A stretch of DNA of 12,169 bases from Amycolatopsis sp. 195334CR (GTDB lineage: Bacteria; Actinomycetota; Actinomycetes; Mycobacteriales; Pseudonocardiaceae). Location: assembly GCF_017309385.1 (NCBI RefSeq), contig NZ_JAFJMJ010000005.1:1-12169 (forward strand), written 5' to 3'. This document shows positions 1-6,442 of the stretch, in pieces (the first letter of the stretch is position 1; every line of letters starts with the position of its first letter). A program made the position numbers and the translations under genes. The notes beneath the pieces were generated by a model. That model was not told the DNA's origin. It was given only the letters and a program-made list of their open reading frames with translations, and made no database searches.

Positions 1-1226
1 AGCCGCAGGCCGGCGAGGAAGTTGTCCTGGCCGACGTAGGCGACCAGCTGCTTGAGCACGCTGGCGCCCTTGGCGTAGGTGATGCCGTCGAAGTTCACCT
101 CGACCGCGTGCAGGTCGACGATGTCCGCCGCGATCGGATGCGTGGACGGGAGCTGGTCCTGCTGGTACGCCCAGGCCTTCTCGACGTTGGCGAAGCTGGT
201 CCAGGCGTTGCGGTACTCGGTCGCTTCGGTCAGGGCGAGGACGCTGGCGAAGGTGGCGAAGGACTCGTTCAGCCAGAGGTCGTCCCACCAGCGCATGGTG
301 ACCAGGTCGCCGAACCACATGTGCGCCATCTCGTGGAGCAGCGTCTCGGCGCGGCGCTCGTAGGCGTACCGGGTGACGCGCGACCGGAACACGAAGTCTT
401 CGAGGAAGGTGACCGCGCCGGCGTTCTCCATCGCGCCCGCGTTGAACTCGGGCACGAAGAGCTGGTCGTACTTGCCGAACGGGTAGGGCACGGCGAAGCG
501 GTCGTGGTAGAAGGCGAGGCCCTGCTTGGTCTCGGTGAACAGCCGGTCGGCGTCGAGGTGCTCGGCCAGCGAGGCGCGGCAGTAGATGCCGAGCGGGATC
601 TCGCCGTGGGCGTCGGCGTAGGTGTCGTGCCACGAGGCGAACGGACCTGCGACCAGCGCGACGAGGTAGGTCGACAGCCTGCCACTCGGGGAGAACACCG
701 TGGTGACCGCGCCGTTCGCGGCGTCACGGGTGGTTTCGGGGCTGGTGTTGCCGATGACCGACCATTCGGCTGGCGCGGTCACTTCGAGGGCGAAGCTCGC
801 CTTCAGATCGGGCTGGTCGAAGCAGGCGAACATGCGCTTGGCGTCGGCGGTCTCGAACTGCGTGTAGAGGTAGACGCCATGGTCGACCGGGTCGACGAAG
901 CGGTGCAGGCCCTCGCCGGTGTTCATGTACCGGCACTCCGCGTGCACCACGAGTTCGTTGGTCTCGGCCAGCTCGGGCAGCGCGATGCCGTCCTCTTCGC
1001 GGTAGCCGGACACGTCGAGCGGCGTGCCGTTGAGCGTGGCCGAGTGGACCCGGTCGGCGATCAGGTCGATCCAGCTCGGTTCGCGCCGGGCACTGGTGAA
1101 CCGGACCGTGGTGGTCGAGGAGAAGGTGGTGTCACCGGTGAGGTCGAGCGCGATCTGGTACGACTCGACGGCCAGCAACGCCGCGCGCTGCTCGGCCGCG
1201 ACGCGGGACAGGTTGGGACTGGCCAC
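1..1226 (-). CDS. pepN: Aminopeptidase N (M1 family zinc metallopeptidase), C-terminus cut off by window edge
   Basis: This gene encodes a cytosolic zinc aminopeptidase that removes N-terminal residues from peptides. Only the first 408 residues are present; actinobacterial PepN proteins are usually about 850 residues. Visible hallmarks are the substrate-recognition motif GAMEN (residues 264-268), the zinc motif HEMAH (298-302) with the third zinc ligand E321 in LWLNES exactly 18 residues after the second histidine, and the transition-state tyrosine in GITYAKG (Y384). The N-terminal part is the beta-sandwich domain of M1 enzymes. The chosen start is GTG at 1226, which begins MASPNLSRVAAEQRA and has a GAGGGG Shine-Dalgarno sequence 6 bases upstream. 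That ribosome binding site is the 3' arm of a perfect inverted repeat (1233-1277). The catalytic set is intact in the part seen. It is a housekeeping gene and probably lies outside the peptide cluster. Confidence 0.95.
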   Translation of the reverse strand, partial: MASPNLSRVAAEQRAALLAVESYQIALDLTGDTTFSSTTTVRFTSARREPSWIDLIADRVHSATLNGTPLDVSGYREEDGIALPELAETNELVVHAECRYMNTGEGLHRFVDPVDHGVYLYTQFETADAKRMFACFDQPDLKASFALEVTAPAEWSVIGNTSPETTRDAANGAVTTVFSPSGRLSTYLVALVAGPFASWHDTYADAHGEIPLGIYCRASLAEHLDADRLFTETKQGLAFYHDRFAVPYPFGKYDQLFVPEFNAGAMENAGAVTFLEDFVFRSRVTRYAYERRAETLLHEMAHMWFGDLVTMRWWDDLWLNESFATFASVLALTEATEYRNAWTSFANVEKAWAYQQDQLPSTHPIAADIVDLHAVEVNFDGITYAKGASVLKQLVAYVGQDNFLAGLR

Positions 1227-1232
1227 GAAAAA

Positions 1233-1277
1233 CCCCTCGCTCGTGCGGTAGGCGGTAACCGTCAAACTAGCGAGGGG
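1233..1277 (-). promoter_or_regulatory. Inverted repeat enclosing the pepN ribosome binding site; also terminator-like
   Basis: On the minus strand the 9-base arm CCCCTCGCT (1277-1269) is perfectly complementary to AGCGAGGGG (1241-1233), with a 27-base loop. TTTTT (1232-1228) follows immediately, then C and the GTG start of pepN at 1226. The 3' arm contains the pepN Shine-Dalgarno sequence, so folding would mask it. Stem plus T-tract also looks like an intrinsic terminator for the genes upstream on the same strand (stop at 1355). Whether it acts as a terminator, a translational switch or neither is inferred from shape alone. Confidence 0.5.
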
Positions 1278-1354
1278 AATGCGTCCGGAAAACGGCGTCG
1301 GTTGAACGCCAAATGAGACGGCCGAAACCGAGCGGAAAACGAGTGAACGGCGTT

Positions 1355-2278
1355 TTATCGGCGACGGGAGTGCTGCGCCAGCAAACGCGCGACGGCCCAA
1401 TCCTGGGCGGCAACGCCGACCGATTTGAACACCGTGCGGCCTTTTGCTTCCGGGGGCGCCGACAACGCGTCCCCGAGTTCGAGCACGTCACCGCGTCGCA
1501 GCAACCCGGTGTCCAGCGCGTGCCGGATTTCCCCGGCTTCCCCGGCCGCGGCGAACTGGTCGACCAGCACCACCGAGGCGGTGCCCAGCAACTCGGCGGG
1601 CAGCTCCCGCATGGACGGCCGGAACGAGCCGATCGCGTTGACGTGCACGCGTTCCGGCAACGCGGACAGCTCGAACAGGGGATCGGGGGAGGAGGTCGCG
1701 CAGCACACCGCGTCGGCGGCGGCCACCGCATCGGCGGCGTTCTCGGCGACCCGCACGCGCACGTGCGGGAACTCGGTGGCCAGCGTGTCCAGCAGCGGGC
1801 CCACTCGTCGCGGACTCCGGTTCCACACGCTCAGGTCGCGGATGTCCCGGACCGCCAGTACCGCGCGAACCTGGTCAGCGGCCTGTGCTCCGGCCCCGAG
1901 CAGGGCGAGCCCGGTGGCCCCCGGTGCGGCCAGCAGATCGGTGGCGACTCCCGCCACGGCTCCCGTGCGCAGTGCGGTGACCGCTCCGGCTTCGGCGGTG
2001 AGCTGGCCGCCGTCGTCCGTCCACACGAGAGTCGCGACGATGGCCGGATCGCGGTCGAGCACCACCCCCGCGGTCTTCACCACGGCCGCGCCGCTGGGAG
2101 CGTGGTGCGCGGTCATCACCAGTACCGCCTGGTCGTCGGTGCCGAAGACGAGCCGGGGCGGCTGGGAGAAGTGCCCGGCGGCCAGGTCGGCGAACGCCTC
2201 GCGGACCGCGTCCACGGCCGCGGGCATGCCGATCGCGGCGCGAACCTCGGCAGCGCTGTAGTTCCCGGCTGCGGGCAT
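1355..2278 (-). CDS. Ornithine cyclodeaminase/mu-crystallin family NAD(P)-dependent enzyme
   Basis: The 307-residue protein belongs to the OCD/mu-crystallin superfamily, which includes cyclodeaminases, ketimine reductases and alanine or opine-type dehydrogenases. Visible features are K68 (VVKTA), the signature TALRTGAVAGVATDLLA (101-117), the Rossmann dinucleotide motif GAGAQA (128-133) and the hallmark VHVNAIGSFRPSMREL (211-226). As remembered, true ornithine and lysine cyclodeaminases carry a catalytic Asp in a GGDCPGKTEL-type motif; here the matching position is Phe (GSFRPSMREL). A ketimine-reductase or dehydrogenase role is therefore likelier than pipecolate or proline formation. The ATG at 2278 lies one base after the stop of the CaiB-family gene, with no strong Shine-Dalgarno sequence of its own, so translational coupling is probable. 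An in-frame upstream extension into that gene is rejected. The exact substrate is unknown. Confidence 0.88.
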   Translation of the reverse strand: MPAAGNYSAAEVRAAIGMPAAVDAVREAFADLAAGHFSQPPRLVFGTDDQAVLVMTAHHAPSGAAVVKTAGVVLDRDPAIVATLVWTDDGGQLTAEAGAVTALRTGAVAGVATDLLAAPGATGLALLGAGAQAADQVRAVLAVRDIRDLSVWNRSPRRVGPLLDTLATEFPHVRVRVAENAADAVAAADAVCCATSSPDPLFELSALPERVHVNAIGSFRPSMRELPAELLGTASVVLVDQFAAAGEAGEIRHALDTGLLRRGDVLELGDALSAPPEAKGRTVFKSVGVAAQDWAVARLLAQHSRRR

Positions 2279-2279
2279 T

Positions 2280-3380
2280 TCAGACGTCCCAATCGCGCAG
2301 CACCGCGTCGTGGTGCGCACCCGGCGGCGGGGGCGCGGCCGGAATCCCGGGGCGGGTGCGGGAGAACTCCGGGGCGGGGGCGGGCTGGCGGATCCCGTCG
2401 CGGGTGAAGAACCGGTCCCTGGCCTGGTGGTGCGGGTGCCCGGCGACCTCGTCGAGCGAGAGCACCGGGCTGACACAGGCGTCGGTGTTCTCGAAAACCC
2501 GCGTCCAGTGGTCACGCGGGTGCGCGGCGAACGCGCCGGCGAACCGGGCGCGCAGCACCGGCCAGCCGTCGCGGTCCTGCTGGCCGGGCAGGTCTTCCCC
2601 GGCCAGGCCGAGCCCGTCGAGCAGGGCGCGGTAGAACTGCGGCTCGATCGCGCCGACAGCGACCCAGCGGCCGTCGCGGCAGGTGTAGGTGTCGTAGAAG
2701 GGCGCGCCGCCGTCGAGCAGGTTGCCGCCGCGTTCGTCCTGCCAGGACCCGTACCCCCGCAGCATCCAGATCATCTGCATGAGCAGCCCGGTGCCGTCGA
2801 TCATCGCCGCGTCGACCACCTGGCCGAGCCCGGAGCGCTCCCGCTCCCACAGCGCCGCGAGCACGCCGGCGACCAGGAACAACGAGCCGCCACCGAAATC
2901 GCCGACCAGGTTGAGCGGGGGCGCCGGCCGCTCGCCGGTGCCGATGGCGTGCAGTGCGCCGGTCAGCGCGAGGTAGTTGATGTCGTGGCCGGCGCGGTCG
3001 GCGAGCGGGCCGGTGCGGCCCCAGCCGGTGATCCGGCCGTAGACCAGCCGGGGGTTGCGGGCGTGGCAGTCGTCCGGGCCGAGGCCGAGGCGTTCGGCGA
3101 CGCCCGGCCGGAACCCTTCGAGCAGCACGTCCGCGCGGTCGGCGAGGCGGCGCACCAGGTCCAGCCCGTCCGCCGACTTCAGGTCCGCGACCAGCGCCCG
3201 CTTGCCGCGCAGCAGGTGGTCCGGCCGGCCGCCGGTGAGGTCGAACCCGCCGCCGGGCCGGTCCACCCTGACCACGTCGGCGCCGAGATCGGCCAGCAGC
3301 ATCGCGGCGTGCGGTGCGGGGCCGAGCCCGGCCAGTTCGAGGACCCGGAGTCCGGCCAGCGGGCCGGGCGGTGCGCTCAC
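2280..3380 (-). CDS. CaiB/BaiF family III CoA-transferase, alpha-methylacyl-CoA racemase type
   Basis: This 366-residue protein, usual length for the family, resembles alpha-methylacyl-CoA racemases, which epimerise 2-methyl-branched acyl-CoA thioesters during branched-lipid breakdown. The N-terminus [37 protein letters not shown] is typical. Residues matching the catalytic trio of the Mycobacterium tuberculosis enzyme (His126, Asp156, Glu241) are present as H132 in GHDINYL, D161 in GDFGGG and E246 in GAIEPQFY. The [13 protein letters not shown] block is also characteristic. The GTG start at 3380 has AGGAGG four bases upstream. A promoter-like element lies at 3429-3457. The stop codon is one base from the start of the OCD-family gene, so the two form an operon. 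Whether the pair serves the peptide pathway (for example an unusual acyl unit) or general metabolism cannot be told here; it is transcribed away from the NRPS genes. Confidence 0.9.
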   Translation of the reverse strand: MSAPPGPLAGLRVLELAGLGPAPHAAMLLADLGADVVRVDRPGGGFDLTGGRPDHLLRGKRALVADLKSADGLDLVRRLADRADVLLEGFRPGVAERLGLGPDDCHARNPRLVYGRITGWGRTGPLADRAGHDINYLALTGALHAIGTGERPAPPLNLVGDFGGGSLFLVAGVLAALWERERSGLGQVVDAAMIDGTGLLMQMIWMLRGYGSWQDERGGNLLDGGAPFYDTYTCRDGRWVAVGAIEPQFYRALLDGLGLAGEDLPGQQDRDGWPVLRARFAGAFAAHPRDHWTRVFENTDACVSPVLSLDEVAGHPHHQARDRFFTRDGIRQPAPAPEFSRTRPGIPAAPPPPGAHHDAVLRDWDV

Positions 3381-3428
3381 GGTTCCTCCTCGCGGCGGTC
3401 GGCGCGGTAGTTGATCACCCTGCCCTCG

Positions 3429-3457
3429 TTCCTAGCCGAGCTCGCCCGGCCTGTCCA
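3429..3457 (-). promoter_or_regulatory. Candidate promoter of the CaiB/OCD-family operon
   Basis: On the minus strand TGGACA (3457-3452; one mismatch to TTGACA) is followed by a 17-base spacer and TAGGAA (3434-3429), a fair -10 for a high-GC actinobacterium. A transcript starting near 3422 would have a 5' leader of about 40 bases before the GTG at 3380. This is judged by eye only. Confidence 0.4.
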
Positions 3458-3465
3458 GGTTGGAC
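3453..3465. promoter_or_regulatory. Short palindrome over the -35 of the CaiB/OCD-family promoter
   Basis: GTCCA-GGT-TGGAC is a perfect 5-bp inverted repeat with a 3-base centre, and it overlaps the candidate -35 hexamer. It could be a repressor half-site pair. It is short enough to arise by chance in GC-rich DNA. Confidence 0.25.
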
Positions 3466-3563
3466 GGACAACATCACGATGACCATTTCGCCCGACGGTG
3501 AATCACTCGGACAGCCCAGTCATTCGCGCGCGCGGCGACGCTGCGTGGAGGAATTCCCCATTG

Positions 3564-3593
3564 TTGCGGGGACGAGAATTCCGTTGGTAGGCT
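3564..3593 (+). promoter_or_regulatory. Weak candidate promoter for the StrR-like regulator gene
   Basis: TTGCGG (3564-3569), an 18-base spacer and TAGGCT (3588-3593) resemble -35 and -10 hexamers. Transcription from here would leave a leader of about 130 bases that includes the GTTC/GAAC elements. An alternative TTGACC at 3612-3617 lacks a good -10. Confidence 0.22.
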
Positions 3594-3667
3594 CGGATTT
3601 GTCAGTGTGCCTTGACCTGGTGGGGCCTGGGGGCGTTTGCCGGACGCACACCGGTATCGCTTCTGAC

Positions 3668-3710
3668 GGTTCCATTGAACCATGAATTCTCAATTTTTTG
3701 TTCCGTGAAC
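3668..3710. promoter_or_regulatory. Pair of GTTC...GAAC inverted repeats upstream of the regulator
   Basis: GGTTC-CATT-GAACC (3668-3681) and GTTC-CGT-GAAC (3700-3710) lie in an AT-rich stretch just before the regulator start. GTTC/GAAC are the outer bases of StrR- and Bbr-type operators, but the arm lengths and spacing match neither the StrR pattern (N11) nor the Bbr pattern (N17). They are candidates for autoregulation or for another regulator. Confidence 0.3.
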
Positions 3711-3732
3711 CGATTATTCCTGTGGGGTGCTG

Positions 3733-4743
3733 ATGGTGCAGCCGGGTGGCGGCGGTCGTGGTGCGTCGGGAGCCTGCGCGGACTGGGTCCGCGCCGAGCT
3801 CCAGGGGTGCCCGGTGGAACTGGTGGCGGTCGCCGGGTTGTCGGTCTCGGGCTCGCCCCGGCGCGCGGGCGAGGACGAGGCACACGTGGAGTCGCTGGCC
3901 GAAGCCGACGGCGAACTGCCGCCGATCCTGGTGCACGGCCCGTCGATGCGGGTGATCGACGGCGCGCACCGGGTGCGCGCGGCACTGGTGCGCGGGAGCA
4001 CGCACATCGAGGCGCGGTGCTACCGGGGCAGCGAGGCGGACGCGTTCGTGCTGTCGGTGTACCTGAACACCGCGCACGGGCTGCCGCTGCCGCGGGCCGA
4101 CCGGCGGGCCGCGGCACAGCGGATCCTCGCCTCGCACCCGCACTGGTCGAACCGGCGGATCGCGGTGGCGGCGGGGCTGGCCGCGGGCACGGTGGCGGCG
4201 CTGCGGGAGCGTTCGACTGGCCAGGATGAGCAGTTGAACGGCCGGGTGGGCCGCGACGGCCGCCGGCGGCCGGTGAACGCGGCGGTGGGCCGCCGCCTGG
4301 CCGGGAAACTGCTGGCGGAGGACCCGGACGCCTCGCTGCGCTCGATCGCGCGGCGGGCCGGGGTCTCGCCCGCCACCGTGCAGGACGTGCGGCGGCGGTT
4401 GCGGGCCGGGGACGACCCGGTGCCCCCGCCGCGGCGGGCCCGCGAGCGGCCGCCCGCCGAGGGCCGGGCGTGGCAGGTGTCGGCGGCGGAACTGCGGCAG
4501 ACACTGGAGCAGATGAAGCGGGATCCGGCGCTGCGGTTCAGCGAGACCGGCCGGGGCCTGCTGCGGTGGCTCGACCGGCACGCCGGCGGCATGGGGGAGT
4601 GGGCGCAGCTCGCCGGTGCGGTGCCGAGCCACAGCACCTCACCGGTGGCGAACTTCGCGCGGATGTACGCCGCGGCGTGGACGGATCTGGCGGCCTCGCT
4701 GGAGGACGACCTCCCGGCCGGGCTGGAAGTGGCGCAGTGCTGA
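3733..4743 (+). CDS. StrR-type ParB-fold pathway-specific transcriptional activator
   Basis: The 336-residue protein resembles StrR (streptomycin) and the glycopeptide regulators Bbr and Dbv4. Its N-terminal ParB/sulfiredoxin-like domain (about 28-95) contains ELPPILVH and MRVIDGAHRVRAAL. The block EADAFVLSVYLNTAHGLPL (101-119) is characteristic of the family. A helix-turn-helix follows at about 138-158 (WSNRRIAVAAGLAAGTVAAL), and a second HTH-like repeat at about 200-222 (SLRSIARRAGVSPATVQDV). The C-terminal 90 residues are less conserved. ATG 3733 was chosen because GGGG (3724-3727) sits five bases upstream; GTG 3727 and GTG 3736 are alternatives. Members of this family activate antibiotic genes by binding inverted repeats, and a near-perfect StrR-type site occurs inside this gene (4211-4239). 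The mbtH gene starts 63 bases downstream on the same strand. No TTA codon was seen, so no bldA dependence is indicated here. Confidence 0.9.
   Translation: MVQPGGGGRGASGACADWVRAELQGCPVELVAVAGLSVSGSPRRAGEDEAHVESLAEADGELPPILVHGPSMRVIDGAHRVRAALVRGSTHIEARCYRGSEADAFVLSVYLNTAHGLPLPRADRRAAAQRILASHPHWSNRRIAVAAGLAAGTVAALRERSTGQDEQLNGRVGRDGRRRPVNAAVGRRLAGKLLAEDPDASLRSIARRAGVSPATVQDVRRRLRAGDDPVPPPRRARERPPAEGRAWQVSAAELRQTLEQMKRDPALRFSETGRGLLRWLDRHAGGMGEWAQLAGAVPSHSTSPVANFARMYAAAWTDLAASLEDDLPAGLEVAQC
4211..4239. promoter_or_regulatory. StrR-type operator inside the regulator coding sequence
   Basis: GTTCGACTG (4211-4219), exactly 11 bases, then CAGTTGAAC (4231-4239). The published StrR recognition pattern, as remembered, is GTTCGActG-N11-CagTcGAAC; this site differs at one position (T for C in the right half). 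It lies in the codons for residues 160-169, after the first HTH and before the second, and 568 bases upstream of the mbtH start. It may serve autoregulation or distal activation of the mbtH/NRPS genes. Confidence 0.65.
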
Positions 4744-4806
4744 ACACTGGAACGCGCCCGCGGTGATCCACTAGAAAAGGTGGGAACCGCGAGAAAGGCG
4801 CTGACC

Positions 4807-5022
4807 ATGAGCAATCCGTTCGACCAGGAAGACGGCGTGTTCCTGGTGCTGGTCAACGACGAGGGGCAGCATTCGCTGTGGCCCGCCTTCGTCGACGCCC
4901 CGGCAGGCTGGACCCGGGTCCACGGTGAGGCGAGCCGCCAGGACTGCCTGGACTACGTCGAGGCCAACTGGACCGACCTGCGGCCGAAGTCCCTGATCGA
5001 GGCGATGAGCCGCGCGGAGTGA
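4807..5022 (+). CDS. MbtH-like NRPS accessory protein
   Basis: The 71-residue protein is a standard MbtH-like chaperone that binds NRPS adenylation domains and supports their folding and aminoacyl-AMP formation. The family signature is complete: SLWP (23-26), PAGW with W35, G40, R44, and [17 protein letters not shown] (47-63). The three near-invariant tryptophans are W25, W35 and W55. ATG 4807 was chosen over the in-frame GTG at 4780 because homologues begin MSNPFD and AAAGG (4794-4798) is a suitably spaced ribosome binding site. It is the gene immediately before the NRPS (115 bases apart) and presumably serves its two A domains. Confidence 0.96.
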   Translation: MSNPFDQEDGVFLVLVNDEGQHSLWPAFVDAPAGWTRVHGEASRQDCLDYVEANWTDLRPKSLIEAMSRAE

Positions 5023-5029
5023 CCGCCCG

Positions 5030-5053
5030 CTGATCCGCTGATTCGCTGATTCC
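5030..5053 (+). repeat. Three tandem 8-bp repeats after mbtH
   Basis: CTGATCCG, CTGATTCG and CTGATTCC lie head to tail just after the mbtH stop and directly before the intergenic hairpin. Each differs from its neighbour at one base. No function is evident; replication slippage is a simple explanation. Confidence 0.5.
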
Positions 5054-5055
5054 GG

Positions 5056-5081
5056 ACCGGTCCGGGGAAACCCGGGCCGGT
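5056..5081 (+). terminator. Strong GAAA-tetraloop hairpin between mbtH and the NRPS gene
   Basis: The arm ACCGGTCCGGG (5056-5066) pairs with 5071-5081 over 11 bp, with a single U-G wobble, and closes on the loop GAAA (5067-5070), a stabilising GNRA tetraloop. A pyrimidine-rich run with TTTT follows at 5093-5110, 11 bases past the stem, so this is not a classical terminator. A competing perfect palindrome CCGGACCGGTCCGG (5052-5065) shares the left arm. It may reduce read-through, so that small MbtH is made in excess of the synthetase, or protect the mbtH mRNA end. Confidence 0.5.
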
Positions 5082-5137
5082 TCGTGCTGCGCGTTTTCTC
5101 TTCTTTCTCTGCTGTAGAGCCTCCAGGAGCCGGTTCC

Positions 5138-6442
5138 ATGCGTGAATTCCGCCTGCCCATTTCCTCTGCCCAGCGTGAGATGTGGCTGGCGCGGCAGCTC
5201 CACCCGCGTCCCGCCGCCCAGCGCATCGGGGAGTACCTGGAGATCCACGGCCCGGTCGACGTGGTGCTCTTCGAGCAGGCGTGCCGCCGGGTGGTGCGGG
5301 AGGCGGAGGCGCTGCGGACCCGGTTCGCCGAAGTGGACGGTGTGGTCTGGCAGTACGTGGTGCCGTTGCCCGACTGGCCGTTCACCTTGCTCGACTTCAG
5401 CGGTGAGGCCGACCCGGTCGCCGCGGCCGAGGACTGGATGTGGGACGAGCTGGCCCGGCCGCTCCACCCGGAAACGGGCCCGCTGTTCACCTTCGCGCTG
5501 CTCAAGCTCGCCGAGGACCACTTCGCCTGGTATCAGGGCTACCACCACCTCATCATGGACGTGGCGGGCTACGCGCTGGTGGCGCGGCGGCTGAGCGAGC
5601 TGTATTCCGCACTGGTCATGGGAACCGAAGCGCCCGAGTGTCCATTCGGGACACTGAGCGGCCTGGTGGCGGAGGACAACGCCTACCGCGAGTCCGCGGC
5701 CTACGCCGACGACCGCGCGTACTGGGGCCAGTACCTCACCGACGCCCCAGCCGCCCCGCGCCTGGTGGCCGAACCGGACCACCCCGCGGACTCGGTGCTC
5801 CGGCGCAGCGCCGAACTGACCGCCCAGGAAGCCGCGGCACTGCGGGAACTGGCGGCGGCCAACGGGGTCCGTCCGTCCACAGTGGCCATCGCGGCGGCGG
5901 CCGCCTATCTGCACCGGATGACCGGTGAACCCGAGGTGGTGCTCGGCCTTCCGGTGTCCGCCCGCACCTCGGAGACGCTGAAGCGGGTGCCCGGCATGGT
6001 GTCCAACGTGGTTCCGGTGCGCCTGCGGGTGACTCCCGGCCTGCCGTTCGCGGAACTGCTCCGCCGGACCGCCGACGAGGTCGGGCAAGCCATCCGGCAC
6101 CAGCGCTTCCGGGGTGAGGAGGCCGCCCGCCAGGTGGGCGCGGGCGGGGACATCCGCCACCTCGTCGGCCTGGAGTTCAACTTCCTCGGCCAGGACTACA
6201 CCTTCGAGTTCGGCGGCCACCGGGTCACCTCGAAGAGCATGTCGGTCGGCTACGTCGACGACGTGATGATCGGCGTCTACGACCGCCACCACGCGGGCGT
6301 CGGCGTGCACTTCGACGCGAACCCGGCACTGTACGGCGAAGATCTCGCGGCCGGCCACCACGGCCGGTTCCTCCGGCTGCTGCGCGATATCGCCACGATG
6401 TCCCCGGACCGGCCGGTGGGCGCGATCGACCTCCTCGACCGT
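5138..6442 (+). other. NRPS domain C1: starter-position condensation domain
   Basis: Residues 1-435 open with [16 protein letters not shown] and [10 protein letters not shown], a style seen in condensation domains that accept an aryl or acyl group from a separate carrier protein (EntF-like). The active-site motif is HHLIMDVAG (136-144). The catalytic second histidine (H137) and D141 are kept, but the usual Gly after Asp (HHxxxDG) is Val. The later [11 protein letters not shown] block is normal. The donor is unknown and must lie on another protein. Confidence 0.85.

Larger units (their letters stand above)
3381..3732. other. Divergent intergenic region between CaiB-type gene and regulator gene
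   Basis: No convincing gene is present in this 352-bp gap. Starting from the left it holds the Shine-Dalgarno sequence and a promoter-like element for the minus-strand operon, a short palindrome (3453-3465), two GAATTCC repeats 24 bases apart (3551 and 3575) around a small CCCC/GGGG hairpin, a weak plus-strand promoter candidate, and a locally AT-rich stretch (about 3660-3720) with two GTTC...GAAC elements before the regulator start. The drop in GC marks it as regulatory DNA. Confidence 0.6.

Noticed and set aside
108..1316. Long plus-strand open frame of 402 codons opposite pepN
   Set aside because: It is antisense to a gene with complete M1 peptidase motifs; its product is Gly/Val/Arg-rich with no recognisable domain, typical of a high-GC shadow frame.
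1355..2278. Lysine cyclodeaminase making pipecolate for the NRPS
   Set aside because: The position of the catalytic Asp of cyclodeaminases is Phe here, the protein is shorter, and neither visible A-domain code is a pipecolate code.
1355..2515. Longer version of the OCD-family gene starting at 2515
   Set aside because: The extra 79 residues overlap the CaiB-family gene and are Thr/Pro/Arg-rich; family homology begins after the ATG at 2278.
2310..3410. Plus-strand open frame of 366 codons opposite the CaiB-type gene
   Set aside because: It mirrors the real gene almost end to end and has low-complexity composition; the minus-strand product is clearly a CaiB-family enzyme.
3520..4632. Minus-strand open frames (3520-4632 and 3602-4504) opposite the regulator
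   Set aside because: Arg/Pro/Ala-rich composition and no motifs; the plus strand encodes an evident StrR-type protein.
4744..4806. Possible promoter for mbtH (TAGAAA at 4772-4777)
   Set aside because: No acceptable -35 at 16-18 bases; co-transcription with the regulator or control from elsewhere is equally plausible.
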